Source of the DNA: Bacillota bacterium
GTDB lineage: Bacteria; Bacillota; Clostridia; Christensenellales; SZUA-584
Length of the DNA stretch: 64,000 bases
Reading direction: 5' to 3'
Assembly (NCBI GenBank): GCA_023410475.1
Contig: JAEYPS010000012.1
Coordinates: 46,471-110,470 of the forward strand
This document shows, piece by piece, positions 17,741 to 25,501 of this stretch. Position numbers and translations under genes: made by a program. The notes under the pieces were generated by a model. It searched no databases and was not told where the DNA came from. It worked only from the letters and a program-made list of their open reading frames with translations. Each line of letters begins with the position of its first letter. Within the stretch, counting starts at the first letter, position 1.

Positions 17741-18321
17741 GGCTTGTGATTGCGACGAACAATCAGGGCAAGGTGCGAGAGATAAAAGCTATTCTGGGCG
17801 GCTTTTATGACGAGGTGCTGTCGCTCAAGGACGCGGGGCTGATTCTTGAGGTAGTCGAGGACGGGGACACGTTTGAGGCTAACGCTGTTAAAAAGGCGCG
17901 GCAGGCATATGAGATAACCGGATGCGACACGCTTGCCGACGATTCGGGGCTTTGCGTGGAAGCGCTGGGCGGAGCGCCGGGAGTATACTCCGCGAGGTAT
18001 GCGGGCGAAAACGCGGCGGACAGCGACAACAACAACAAGCTTTTGTGGGAAATGCGCGGAATAAAGGACAGAAGAGCAAAGTTTGTCTGCGTCATGGCGC
18101 TTGTTAAAGACGGCGAGGAAATAACCGCCTGCGGAGAGGTAAGCGGGGTCATCGCCCATTCGCCTAGAGGAGAGGGAGGCTTTGGTTACGACCCTCTGTT
18201 TTTTTCTGAGGAATTTGGACAAACATTCGGTGAGCTGCCCGAAGGCATAAAAAACAGCATAAGCCACCGCTCAAGGGCGCTCACGGCGCTTAAGGCAAAG
18301 GTAGCGGAGCGGAGCGAATGA
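17737..18321 (+). CDS. rdgB: XTP/dITP diphosphatase (non-canonical purine NTP pyrophosphatase)
   Basis: 194 residues, standard RdgB/HAM1 size. It hydrolyses dITP, XTP and related damaged purine nucleotides to monophosphates. Visible motifs are the start IATNNQGKVREIKAIL, the EDGDTFEANAVKKA segment, the catalytic TLADDSGLCVEALGGAPGVYSARYAG block, GGFGYDPLFF and the C-terminal NSISHRSRAL. Overlaps both rph upstream and the phosphodiesterase downstream by 4 bases. Confidence 0.97.
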   Translation: MRLVIATNNQGKVREIKAILGGFYDEVLSLKDAGLILEVVEDGDTFEANAVKKARQAYEITGCDTLADDSGLCVEALGGAPGVYSARYAGENAADSDNNNKLLWEMRGIKDRRAKFVCVMALVKDGEEITACGEVSGVIAHSPRGEGGFGYDPLFFSEEFGQTFGELPEGIKNSISHRSRALTALKAKVAERSE

Positions 18322-18791
18322 AGAGAATACTCGTCATGAGCGATACGCACGGGCACAAAACGAACATCAAAAAAGCGCTGCAAAAATTCGCCGAAGTCGA
18401 CTGCATAATACACCTTGGCGACTATACGCGCGACGCCGAATATATAAAAACGCTTACAAACAAAAGAGTATACTCGCTTAAAGGGAACTGCGACATCGGC
18501 GCCGCGGCAAGGCAGGAGATAATGATAAGCATGGGCGGCGTAAAGATACTGGCGCTTCACGGCCACAATCAGGCCGTTAAGTCGTCGCTTCTCAGTCTCG
18601 ATCTGTACGCGGCTGAAAAGGGGGCCGATCTCGTACTGTTCGGTCACACACATATCCCTGTTGAAGAGCTTTATCAAAATATAATATTATATAATCCGGG
18701 CAGCCTCGGAGAGCCAAGGGGAAGAAAGCCAACGGTAGGAATAGTTACTATTGAAGGCGGGCAGTTCAGAATAACCACCCATACTGTTTAG
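18318..18791 (+). CDS. YfcE/MJ0936-type metallophosphoesterase
   Basis: 157 residues. Metal-binding motifs of the calcineurin-like fold are all present: MSDTHGH at residues 6-12, IIHLGDYTRDAEYI near 35, LKGNCD near 55, LALHGHN near 78 and FGHTHIP near 107, then the family-typical LYNPGSLGEPRG. YfcE-group proteins are manganese-dependent phosphodiesterases acting in vitro on bis-pNPP; their cellular substrate is unsettled. It corresponds to B. subtilis YsnB in the conserved rph-ysnA-ysnB block. Confidence 0.93.
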   Translation: MKRILVMSDTHGHKTNIKKALQKFAEVDCIIHLGDYTRDAEYIKTLTNKRVYSLKGNCDIGAAARQEIMISMGGVKILALHGHNQAVKSSLLSLDLYAAEKGADLVLFGHTHIPVEELYQNIILYNPGSLGEPRGRKPTVGIVTIEGGQFRITTHTV

Positions 18792-18799
18792 GAGGGTTT

Positions 18800-19288
18800 A
18801 TGAGCATAAGATTCGATTCGGCGGTGCTGATAACACAGAACATCGATAGTATGAAGGAGTTCTATTCCAGAGTAATGGGGCAGCGCGTAAGGCACGACTT
18901 CGGCGGCTGCGTTATTTTTGACTGCGGCCTGGCGGTGTGGAAGCTTGAGAGCGGTTATCCTCTCGCGAAAGCGCTGGGCGGACGCGCAGGCGGCAACGGC
19001 AGCCTCGAGATATGCTTTGACACCGAGGAATTCGAAAACCACTCCGTAAACGTGAAGAAGGCGGGAGTAAAGCTCGTACACGATGTTGTACAGGAGCAAT
19101 GGGGGCAGCTTACCATACGTTTTTTCGACCCGGACGGAAACCTAGTCGAGCTCGGAGAGAGCATACCCGCTTTTTGCCGAAGGCTTTACGCTTCCGGCTT
19201 GAGCGTCCGTGAAGTATCTAAAAAAACGGGAGTGCCCGAAGGCCTCGTGGAGGAATATATAGAGGAGTTATCCGTCACCCAGACTTAG
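18800..19288 (+). CDS. VOC/glyoxalase-family protein with a helix-turn-helix-like tail
   Basis: 162 residues, GGAGGG upstream, 8 bases after the phosphoesterase. Residues 1-115 form the two beta-alpha-beta-beta-beta modules of the vicinal oxygen chelate fold (SAVLITQNIDSMKEFYS at the start, QLTIRFFDPDGNLVELGE near residue 105). After IPAFCRRLYASG there are about 30 residues (LSVREVSKKTGVPEGLVEEY) that read as a helix-turn-helix. Metal ligands of glyoxalase I are not all present, so activity is unpredictable; a ligand-binding role is equally possible. The 3' end overlaps the convergent peptidase gene by 14 bases. Confidence 0.82.
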   Translation: MSIRFDSAVLITQNIDSMKEFYSRVMGQRVRHDFGGCVIFDCGLAVWKLESGYPLAKALGGRAGGNGSLEICFDTEEFENHSVNVKKAGVKLVHDVVQEQWGQLTIRFFDPDGNLVELGESIPAFCRRLYASGLSVREVSKKTGVPEGLVEEYIEELSVTQT

Positions 19289-20738
19289 CTTCAAGCCGCA
19301 GTTCGCGGGCTCTTTTTTCACCGATCACTATTTCTATCGTGCCGGTCAGGAATTTTTGCCATCCGTATTTAATAAATTCTTTTTCCCTTAGCTTCCTTGC
19401 TCTCTCTCCTGCGCCAAGGTATTTTCTGGTTCTGCCTATCTCGATACAGATGGATCTAAAATCGGGGTTCACGGGCCGATAATACTCCATGCGCTCGTCG
19501 ATATCGTGAAAACATATCAGCGGAAGCTCATCGCCGTCCGCGTCAAGCGCCATACGGCCAAGGCCGTAGCTGTAAACAAAACCTTCCGATATCGACTTCG
19601 CGTAATCTGTAAACGTTCCGCCGACTCCCGAGAGACCGTACGAGCCTCCTTCATCCTTGGGCGGATAACCTCCTTTTAATAGCTCGTTGCTCTGCATTGC
19701 GTATTCGCGGGACAGCGCGTCGCTCCTCTCGGATATGAAAGCTTTGCTGTAAAACGTTATACCGCCCTGCTGATGAAGGTCTATATAGACCGAGGCTTCG
19801 GGGACGTATGCATTGAACCATTTCATCATAGCCTGCGTTTCGCTCTCACATCCAAGGTTATAGCCCGCAAAAAAGTCCATGCCCGGCTCCTCAGAAAAAT
19901 CTTCGCTAGGCTCATGACCGGCTCCGAGCTGGCCGGCGTTCACCGAAGGCATGGCCCTGTTGAGGTCCACGCCGTTGGCGTTCGACTTTCTGTCGGGGTC
20001 GCCTCCTTCTATAATCAGCCCTCTGCCGTCGGGGTTGACGAGCGGCACTGCGACTATAACGGCGCTTTCAAGAAGCAGCTTTGTATATTTATCCCGCTGC
20101 GCTTTTTTGACGGTATCGTTTAAAAGCTTTATAAGGTATTCCGGGCCCGCGAATTCCCTGGCGTGCACCCCGCCGGTAAGCATTATAAGCGGCTTATCGC
20201 TTTCGGAAGCTTTGCCGAAGTCGAGCTTTACCATATATATGTTTCTGCCCTGCTCGCTTTGGCCTATTACAAAGACTTCGACGCCTTCGTATTTATTGAG
20301 GTTTAGTATATACGCTTCGATATCGCTGTAGTTCATAAGCTTTGATAGGTCAACGGACATATTTTCGGGCTCTCCTGGGGTGCTGAGCGGGTTCCATTGC
20401 GTTGACATCGCTTTATCGTAATCCTCGGGCTTCATTCCCTCAATGGTTATTGCGCCGTACTCTTCATAAACAGGGTTGATATCAGCGAGCGCAAACAAAG
20501 CTTTCTCTTCCTTTATAATCTCGGAAGGCTCAGGCAGGGGGACGTCTGATGGCGGCGGGTTTGTGATTTGAGGCTTTTCGGCAGTGCGCAAAGCCGAAGC
20601 TTCAGTGGCTGACTCGCTCAAATCGGGCGGCACAACGCCGCACCCCGCAAGAGCGCATAAAACAAACGCGCATATTAGCGCGCAGACCGCGGCGTATCTG
20701 GCGACGCGGCGAATATGCTTCAGTATGTCACCAATCAT
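19275..20738 (-). CDS. M14-family zinc carboxypeptidase lipoprotein
   Basis: 487 residues from the ATG at 20738 (GGGTGA 5 bases upstream; an in-frame GTG at 20747 is possible). The signal peptide ends LCALAGC, so the mature protein is lipid-anchored outside the membrane. A proline-rich spacer (PSDVPLPEPSE) leads to the catalytic domain. Zinc ligands are His and Glu of GGVHAREFAGPE near residue 200 and His of VYIDLHQQGG near 325; the general base is Glu of SICIEIGRTR near 440. M14 enzymes trim C-terminal residues; bacterial surface forms often act on peptidoglycan stem peptides. The substrate is not known here. Confidence 0.87.
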   Translation of the reverse strand: MIGDILKHIRRVARYAAVCALICAFVLCALAGCGVVPPDLSESATEASALRTAEKPQITNPPPSDVPLPEPSEIIKEEKALFALADINPVYEEYGAITIEGMKPEDYDKAMSTQWNPLSTPGEPENMSVDLSKLMNYSDIEAYILNLNKYEGVEVFVIGQSEQGRNIYMVKLDFGKASESDKPLIMLTGGVHAREFAGPEYLIKLLNDTVKKAQRDKYTKLLLESAVIVAVPLVNPDGRGLIIEGGDPDRKSNANGVDLNRAMPSVNAGQLGAGHEPSEDFSEEPGMDFFAGYNLGCESETQAMMKWFNAYVPEASVYIDLHQQGGITFYSKAFISERSDALSREYAMQSNELLKGGYPPKDEGGSYGLSGVGGTFTDYAKSISEGFVYSYGLGRMALDADGDELPLICFHDIDERMEYYRPVNPDFRSICIEIGRTRKYLGAGERARKLREKEFIKYGWQKFLTGTIEIVIGEKRARELRLEAKSG

Positions 20739-20802
20739 TACAATCACCCGCTAAACAGTATAATATATATCATTTAAATTGTCTAATAATGGCTGCAATG
20801 TC

Positions 20803-21255
20803 TCAGTGATTTCTTTTGCCTGCGATCTCATCTATGTCTATCCGCACGAGCGCTGCGGCAGAGAGGCTGTTTTTAATACAATCATCGGCTGGGGTCTGCG
20901 GCGTGAGAGCGGCGCAAAGCTGCCTCATGCGCGCTTTCTTTTCCTGCTCGCCCTCTACTACCGACGCTGTCCCCGAAACTATTACGCTTTCATAGTACGT
21001 CGTGAACCTTTCGGACACTATCTGTGCCCGGGTAACTACAGCGAACGAAACGCGGCTGTTTGATTTTAGAATAGCAAGCTTTTTGCCCTCGGGCGCGCAG
21101 TGGAAAAACAGAGCGTTGTCCGCACGTGAGTAAACATAGTTTAAGGGGACACCGTAAGGCGTACCGCCCATACACGTAGAGAGCACCCCCCAAGTTCCCA
21201 TAGCGAGCGCCTCCATCGCCTCCTCACTGGTTATTTGCCTGTCCTTTCTTCTCAT
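20803..21255 (-). CDS. Pyridoxamine 5'-phosphate oxidase-like flavoprotein (NimA-type)
   Basis: 150 residues from the ATG at 21255, which has GGAGG 8 bases upstream; a TTG six bases earlier is too close to that site. The split beta-barrel FMN-binding fold is seen from WGVLSTCMGGTPYGVPLNYVYS, LFFHCAPEGKKLAIL and VSFAVVTRAQIV, which resemble the NimA/5-nitroimidazole reductase branch of the PPOX family. These bind FMN and reduce small molecules, and in some anaerobes confer nitroimidazole resistance. The histidine of FFHCAPEGKK is the residue that carries pyruvate in NimA. The role here is unknown. Confidence 0.85.
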   Translation of the reverse strand: MRRKDRQITSEEAMEALAMGTWGVLSTCMGGTPYGVPLNYVYSRADNALFFHCAPEGKKLAILKSNSRVSFAVVTRAQIVSERFTTYYESVIVSGTASVVEGEQEKKARMRQLCAALTPQTPADDCIKNSLSAAALVRIDIDEIAGKRNH

Positions 21256-21352
21256 AAACAAGGCCTCCGTTTTTTCTCAGTATATCATGGCAGATGCGCC
21301 AGTTAAATTATTTCCGCAAAATCAGCGCGTAAATTGATAACTGACACGAAGG

Positions 21353-21547
21353 CTAAACCCAATACTGCCTGCCCGGAATTACAGCCACAGCTAATTTTCC
21401 CTCGTATGCGCACGGATATATGAAAAACTGACCGTCGCCTTGGGCGGCATTTTTTATTATTCGCCAGACGTCCGCCATTTTATTATTTTGACTCAAACGC
21501 GGTTCTACAATATATAGAGATTCAGTAATTATATAATAGGCGCATCA
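21353..21547 (-). other. Possible small reading frame or gene remnant overlapping the spoIIGA promoter region
   Basis: On the minus strand a frame stays open from just after a TGA at 21545-21547 to a TAG at 21353-21355. The first ATG is at 21478, giving 41 residues; a TTG at 21496 would give 47. The composition looks protein-like (WRIIKNAAQG, GQFFIYPCAYEGKLAVAVIP, GRQYWV), but there is no ribosome binding site at either start, and the frame lies across the candidate spoIIGA promoter. A plus-strand GC hairpin with a T run (21434-21455) lies in the same bases. It could be a chance frame, a small protein, or the tail of a decayed gene. Confidence 0.3.
21488..21516 (+). promoter_or_regulatory. 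Promoter for spoIIGA-sigE
   Basis: TTGACT at 21488-21493 and TATATA at 21511-21516 with 17 bases between. The spacer contains TTCTACA, one mismatch from a reversed Spo0A box (TTCGACA). In B. subtilis the spoIIG promoter is Spo0A-dependent with a 22-base spacer; this one has normal spacing. Confidence 0.5.
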
Positions 21548-21567
21548 TATAAAGGGGCATATCGGCG

Positions 21568-22605
21568 GTGCAAAAGATATATATAGAGCTTGTTTTTCTT
21601 GACAATTTCATAATCAATCTGCTGATACTGCTGCTTGCCTCGCAGCTTACAAAGTCGAAAAAGCGGTGGGGAAGACTCGCGCTGTCCGCGGGTATAGGGG
21701 GAGCCTACGCCTGCGCCGTTTTTGGTACAAGCGGGCTCCTGGTATCGCTCCCTGCAAAAATGCTCGTAAGTGCCGCAATGTGTTTTGCCGCTTACTATAC
21801 AAAGGGTGAGAGGGGCTTCTGGAAGAACGCCTGCGCGTTTTATATAACGACGTTCTTATTTGCGGGCGCTATATACGCGGTATCGTTTTGTTTCGAATTG
21901 CCCGCGGTTTCCGGGGGTTCGTTTGCGGCCCGCCCGCAGGCAACGTATATAGCTTCGGGAGTTGGGGCGGGAGCGGCGCTGGCGGCGTTTTTCTCAAGAG
22001 TCAGAAGGCGCACGATAGAGAGGGAACAGTGGACTGAGGACATCATATTTGGATACTGCGGGAGGCATACCGCGGCAAAGGCCTATGTGGACACCGGCAA
22101 CATGCTGACGGAGCCCTTCAGCGGACTCGGCGTAGTGCTTATTACCGAGGGGGCCGCGAGAAAGCTATTAGGCAAACCCGCGCTCGATATCATGAGCTGC
22201 CGTACCGGTGCTGTATCCGATAGGCTACGGATAGTGCCGTGCGCTACGGCCTTGGGGCAAAGCGTGTTATACGGCCTCGAGATAGACAGCGTAGCGCTGA
22301 AGAGACAAAACAAAGGAGTAAAAGCCGTGGTATGCATCGCGAAAAGTACGCTCGCGTACGGGTGCGACGCGGTCATAGGAAGCGGTATAATGGATGAACT
22401 TACGAAAGGAGCAGGGTATGATAAAGTTTCTGACACGGAAGATAGCGGCATGGATATTGGTGAGGCTGAGGATCGCGGCGAACGCGGACTACATCAACGG
22501 GAGCGAGGCGCTGCCGCCTCCGCTGACACAGCAGGAGGAAGCTGCGCTGCTTACTCTGCTGGGCAAGGGAGACAAGTCTGTAAGGCGCGCGCTGATAGAG
22601 CGTAA
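21568..22605 (+). CDS. spoIIGA: Sporulation sigma-E factor-processing peptidase SpoIIGA
   Basis: 345 residues as read, GTG start at 21568 behind AAAGGGG. SpoIIGA is a membrane aspartic protease in the mother-cell side of the sporulation septum that removes the pro-sequence of SigE. The N-terminal 125 residues hold five membrane segments (IYIELVFLDNFIINLLILLL first). The catalytic motif AYVDTGNMLTEPFSG lies near residue 174, and the conserved CDAVIGSGIMDEL near 270-280. The family normally ends about here. In this genome the frame stays open for a further 60 or so residues of low-complexity, Ala/Gly/Arg-rich sequence that overlaps sigE by 188 bases. A frameshift or a natural long overlap are both possible. 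Confidence 0.88.
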   Translation: MQKIYIELVFLDNFIINLLILLLASQLTKSKKRWGRLALSAGIGGAYACAVFGTSGLLVSLPAKMLVSAAMCFAAYYTKGERGFWKNACAFYITTFLFAGAIYAVSFCFELPAVSGGSFAARPQATYIASGVGAGAALAAFFSRVRRRTIEREQWTEDIIFGYCGRHTAAKAYVDTGNMLTEPFSGLGVVLITEGAARKLLGKPALDIMSCRTGAVSDRLRIVPCATALGQSVLYGLEIDSVALKRQNKGVKAVVCIAKSTLAYGCDAVIGSGIMDELTKGAGYDKVSDTEDSGMDIGEAEDRGERGLHQRERGAAASADTAGGSCAAYSAGQGRQVCKARADRA

Positions 22606-23128
22606 CTTGAGGCTCGTGGTATATATAGCGCGCAAGTTCGAGAACACCGGCATAGGCATAGAGGACCTCGTTTCCATAGGCGCTATCGGGCTCATAAAGG
22701 CTGTGAACACGTTCGACGTCGACAAGAATATCAAGCTCGCCACATACGCTTCAAGGTGCATCGAGAACGAGATACTGATGTATCTTCGGCGCAACGCCAA
22801 ACTGAAATTCGAGGTGTCGTTCGATGAGCCGCTGAATGTCGACTGGGACGGAAACGAGCTGCTTCTTTCTGATATACTCGGCACAGAGCCGGACGTCGTC
22901 TACACAGAAATAGAGGGCGGAGTTGAAAAGGACCTGATGAAGGAATGCATAGAAAGGTTATGCGACCGCGAGAGGATGATAATGGAGATGCGCTTCGGGC
23001 TTAACGGTCAGAAGGAAAAGACGCAAAAACAGGTGGCCGATTATCTCGGGATATCACAGTCGTACATATCGAGGCTGGAGAAACGGATAATAAAACAGCT
23101 TAAGATAGAGATAAGCAAGATAGTCTGA
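22418..23128 (+). CDS. sigE: RNA polymerase sporulation sigma factor SigE
   Basis: 236 residues from the ATG at 22418, chosen because AAAGGAG lies at 22405-22411 and because pro-SigE begins with a short amphipathic membrane-binding leader (MIKFLTRKIAAWILVRLRI). The mature part is very close to B. subtilis SigE: GGSEALPPPL-like NGSEALPPPL, LIERNLRLVVYIARKFENTG, LATYASRCIENEILMYLRR, VSFDEPLNVDWDGNELLLSD, and the C-terminal TQKQVADYLGISQSYISRLEKRI. SigE controls early mother-cell genes. In Bacillus and most Clostridia sigG follows directly; here the next gene is hsp20 under its own promoter. Confidence 0.96.
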   Translation: MIKFLTRKIAAWILVRLRIAANADYINGSEALPPPLTQQEEAALLTLLGKGDKSVRRALIERNLRLVVYIARKFENTGIGIEDLVSIGAIGLIKAVNTFDVDKNIKLATYASRCIENEILMYLRRNAKLKFEVSFDEPLNVDWDGNELLLSDILGTEPDVVYTEIEGGVEKDLMKECIERLCDRERMIMEMRFGLNGQKEKTQKQVADYLGISQSYISRLEKRIIKQLKIEISKIV

Positions 23129-23167
23129 TGCAGTGCGGGAAAATATGTAAATAAATTATGACTTATG

Positions 23168-23198
23168 TTGACATAGAGAAACCGAAGTGATATATAAT
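23168..23198 (+). promoter_or_regulatory. Sigma-A promoter for hsp20
   Basis: TTGACA at 23168-23173. The -10 is TATATA at 23191-23196 (17-base spacer) or TATAAT at 23193-23198 (19). A CIRCE operator follows at once. Confidence 0.75.
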
Positions 23199-23208
23199 AA
23201 TTAGAGCG

Positions 23209-23235
23209 TTAGCACTCGTGGGGCGAGAGTGCTAA
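23209..23235 (+). promoter_or_regulatory. CIRCE operator (HrcA binding site)
   Basis: Perfect match to the CIRCE consensus: TTAGCACTC at 23209-23217, nine bases, GAGTGCTAA at 23227-23235. It sits just downstream of the -10 and 50 bases before the hsp20 start, so HrcA should repress hsp20 until heat shock. Confidence 0.95.
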
Positions 23236-23284
23236 AAGGAAATTGAGTAATTAAGCGGAAATCGATATGAAGGAGGTTTTTTGT

Positions 23285-23722
23285 ATGGCTAATTTAGTTC
23301 CTTTCGGCGCAAGAAACAGAGGCCTCATGGGCTCGGACGATTTCTACAACATGATAGATAACTTTTTTGGCGAGCTGTGGTTCATGAGCCGATATGGCGG
23401 GGACACCTTCAAGGTTGACGTACAGCAGAAGGAGGGAGAATATCTCGTTGAGGCCGAGCTGCCGGGCGTCAGCCGAGAAGAGGTGAGCATAGAGCTCCAA
23501 GACGGCAACTTGCAGATAGCGGTCAGTCGCGAAGAGAGAATTGACGACTCCGGCAAGAATTACATCCACAGGGAGAGGCGCTTTTCTTCGATGAGCCGCG
23601 GTGTGTATCTCGCGGACGCGGCGCAGGAGGGCGTCAGAGCCAAGCTCGATAACGGAGTGCTCAAGATATCCGTTCCGAGACAGAAGAGGGCCGACAACAC
23701 AAGACGGATAGAGATAGAATAG
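23285..23722 (+). CDS. Hsp20/alpha-crystallin small heat-shock protein
   Basis: 145 residues from the ATG at 23285, which has AAGGAGG 8 bases upstream; an ATG at 23267 would overlap that site. Small heat-shock proteins bind unfolding proteins without ATP. The alpha-crystallin domain spans about residues 40-130, with FKVDVQQKEGEYLVEAELPG, VSIELQDGNLQIAVSREER and the C-terminal ANLDNGVLKI-like RAKLDNGVLKISVPRQ. The N-terminal arm is short. CIRCE control is seen directly upstream, and a terminator follows, so it is a single-gene unit. Confidence 0.95.
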   Translation: MANLVPFGARNRGLMGSDDFYNMIDNFFGELWFMSRYGGDTFKVDVQQKEGEYLVEAELPGVSREEVSIELQDGNLQIAVSREERIDDSGKNYIHRERRFSSMSRGVYLADAAQEGVRAKLDNGVLKISVPRQKRADNTRRIEIE

Positions 23723-23741
23723 TGATTATAAAACCAGAATG

Positions 23742-23770
23742 CGCCGGAAGCCCCGCCGGCGTATTTTTTT
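23742..23770 (+). terminator. Intrinsic terminator after hsp20
   Basis: CGCCGG (23742-23747) pairs with CCGGCG (23756-23761), followed by TATTTTTTT. Confidence 0.85.
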
Positions 23771-23792
23771 ATTGCCGCAGGATAAAATAAAC

Positions 23793-23824
23793 TTGACAAA
23801 AATAGTAGGATATACTATTATAAT
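23793..23824 (+). promoter_or_regulatory. Promoter with embedded operator for the Rrf2-nifS-iscU operon
   Basis: TTGACA at 23793-23798 with TATTAT at 23816-23821 (17-base spacer; an alternative TATAAT lies at 23819-23824). A perfect 7+7 inverted repeat, AATAGTA (23801-23807) and TACTATT (23813-23819) with a 5-base spacer, lies between and over the promoter elements. Its position fits autorepression by the Rrf2 regulator encoded next. Confidence 0.75.
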
Positions 23825-23877
23825 CCCGACTAAAAAGCTAGGGATTTCAGGCCTATCGGTAAGGAGCGTAACGCGTT

Positions 23878-24327
23878 TTGATTATTTCAACGAAAGGCCG
23901 CTACGGGCTAAGGGCTATGTTCGAGCTGGCGAAAGCGTACGGCGATGGGCCGCTCAGCATAAAGCAGATCTCTGCCGTGCAGGGATTGAGCGAGCAATAC
24001 TTAGAGCAGCTGTTTGCTAAGCTCAGAAGCGCGGAGCTTGTGGAAAGCACGCGCGGCGCGGGCGGGGGCTACAGCCTTGCCGCCCCTCCGAAATATATTA
24101 CCGTAGGAATGGTACTTACCGCGCTTGAGGGCGAGCTGTCGCCCGCCGAATGCGTAGGCGAGGAAGCCCGCTGCGAAAACATCGGACTGTGCACGACGCA
24201 TATAATATGGCAGAGGATATATGAAGGCTTCAACAAAGTCATAAACTCTATATCGCTTCAGGACATGGCAGACGATTACGAGCGGCTGACAAAAGACAAA
24301 CCGCAGGCAAAGGATGTAAGGTGCTAG
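23878..24327 (+). CDS. Rrf2-family transcriptional regulator (IscR-like)
   Basis: 149 residues starting at TTG 23878, chosen because the family start (ISTKGRYGLRAMFELA) follows and AAGGAG lies at about 23862. The winged helix-turn-helix occupies residues about 25-50 (LSIKQISAVQGLSEQYLEQLFAKL) with the wing at STRGAGGGYSLA. Three cysteines (CVGEEARCENIGLC) near residues 95-110 match the [2Fe-2S] ligand cluster of IscR-type members. It is one base before nifS in the same operon, so it should sense iron-sulfur status and repress its own operon through the palindrome in the promoter. CymR (cysteine regulator) lacks these cysteines, so an IscR role is preferred. Confidence 0.92.
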   Translation: MIISTKGRYGLRAMFELAKAYGDGPLSIKQISAVQGLSEQYLEQLFAKLRSAELVESTRGAGGGYSLAAPPKYITVGMVLTALEGELSPAECVGEEARCENIGLCTTHIIWQRIYEGFNKVINSISLQDMADDYERLTKDKPQAKDVRC

Positions 24328-24328
24328 A

Positions 24329-25501
24329 ATGGGAATCTATCTTGATCACGCCGCAACGACATATACGGATCCTAAGGTGCTGGAAGTCATGCTTCCTTAT
24401 TTTACGGAGGATTTCGGCAACGCTTCGACTCCCTACGGCTTTGGCAGAAAGGCTGACAAGGCGATAAGCGAGGCGAGAGAGCAGGTCGCTTCCGTCATAG
24501 GCGCGGCTAAAGACGAGATATATTTTACGTCGGGCGGAACGGAGAGCGACAACTGGGCGATAAAAGGGGCTGCTGAGACAGCGGGCAAGGGGCATATAAT
24601 AACGTCGTCCGTAGAGCATCACGCCGTGCTCGACACATGCAAGTATCTTGAAGACAAGGGCTTTGACGTAACATATCTGCCTGTGGACGGCAAGGGCATG
24701 GTTACTCCGCAAAGCGTCAGAAACGCGATACGGCCCGATACCATACTCATTTCTGTCATGTTCGCCAACAACGAGGTGGGCACGATAATGCCCATACGCG
24801 AGATAGGCGCTGTTGCTAAGGAGAGGGGCATACTGTTTCATACCGACGCTGTACAGGCTGTGGGGCATGTTCCCATAGACGTTTCAGAACTCGGCATAGA
24901 CATGCTCTCGATGAGCGCGCACAAGTTTTACGGGCCAAAAGGCGTGGGAGCGCTGTATGTGAGAAAAGGCGTCAATCTCGGAAAGTTTATGCACGGCGGG
25001 GCTCAGGAAAAAGGCAGCCGCGCCGGTACTATAAACACGCCCGGAATAGTGGGGCTGGGGGCGGCGATAAAGCTTGCCGCCGATACGATGGAGGAGGGCA
25101 ACACCCGTGAGGCGGCGCTTTCGAAGCGACTACGCGACGGGCTGCTTGAGATCCCGATGTCAATACTCAACGGACATGAGTCACAGCGGCTTCCGGGTAA
25201 CGTAAACATTACGTTCGGCGGCATAGAAGGTGAGGCGCTGATGGTATACCTTGACCTTGAGGACATAGCGGTCTCAACAGGGAGCGCATGCACCTCGGGC
25301 TCCACAAAACCTTCTCATGTTCTGCTCGCGATGGGCGTGAGCATAGAAGACGCGAGGGGCGCGATAAGGTTTACTCTTGGCCGCGAAAACACCGAGAAGC
25401 AGATAGACACGGTAATAGAGAAGACAAAAAGCATAGTAGGAAAGATACGCGAGATATCTCCGCTTTTTGCGCAACATAAAGGGGGCAAAAAATATGTATA
25501 A
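24329..25501 (+). CDS. Cysteine desulfurase (NifS/IscS type)
   Basis: 390 residues. This PLP enzyme takes sulfur from cysteine and passes it to the scaffold. Motifs in order: IYLDHAATT at the start, FTSGGTESDNWAIKG near 70, SVEHHAVLDTCKYL near 100, HTDAVQAVGHVPID near 180, the PLP lysine in SMSAHKFYGPKGVGALY near 205, and the sulfur-carrying cysteine loop STGSACTSGSTKPSHVL near 325. The loop length makes it a class I (NifS/IscS) enzyme. It overlaps the scaffold gene by 8 bases. Confidence 0.96.
   Translation: MGIYLDHAATTYTDPKVLEVMLPYFTEDFGNASTPYGFGRKADKAISEAREQVASVIGAAKDEIYFTSGGTESDNWAIKGAAETAGKGHIITSSVEHHAVLDTCKYLEDKGFDVTYLPVDGKGMVTPQSVRNAIRPDTILISVMFANNEVGTIMPIREIGAVAKERGILFHTDAVQAVGHVPIDVSELGIDMLSMSAHKFYGPKGVGALYVRKGVNLGKFMHGGAQEKGSRAGTINTPGIVGLGAAIKLAADTMEEGNTREAALSKRLRDGLLEIPMSILNGHESQRLPGNVNITFGGIEGEALMVYLDLEDIAVSTGSACTSGSTKPSHVLLAMGVSIEDARGAIRFTLGRENTEKQIDTVIEKTKSIVGKIREISPLFAQHKGGKKYV

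Noticed and set aside
21434..21459. Intrinsic terminator on the plus strand before spoIIGA
   Set aside because: The hairpin is real (GTCGCC with GGCGGC, then T run), but no plus-strand transcript would end there, and it may be part of a minus-strand frame, so it was not listed as a terminator.
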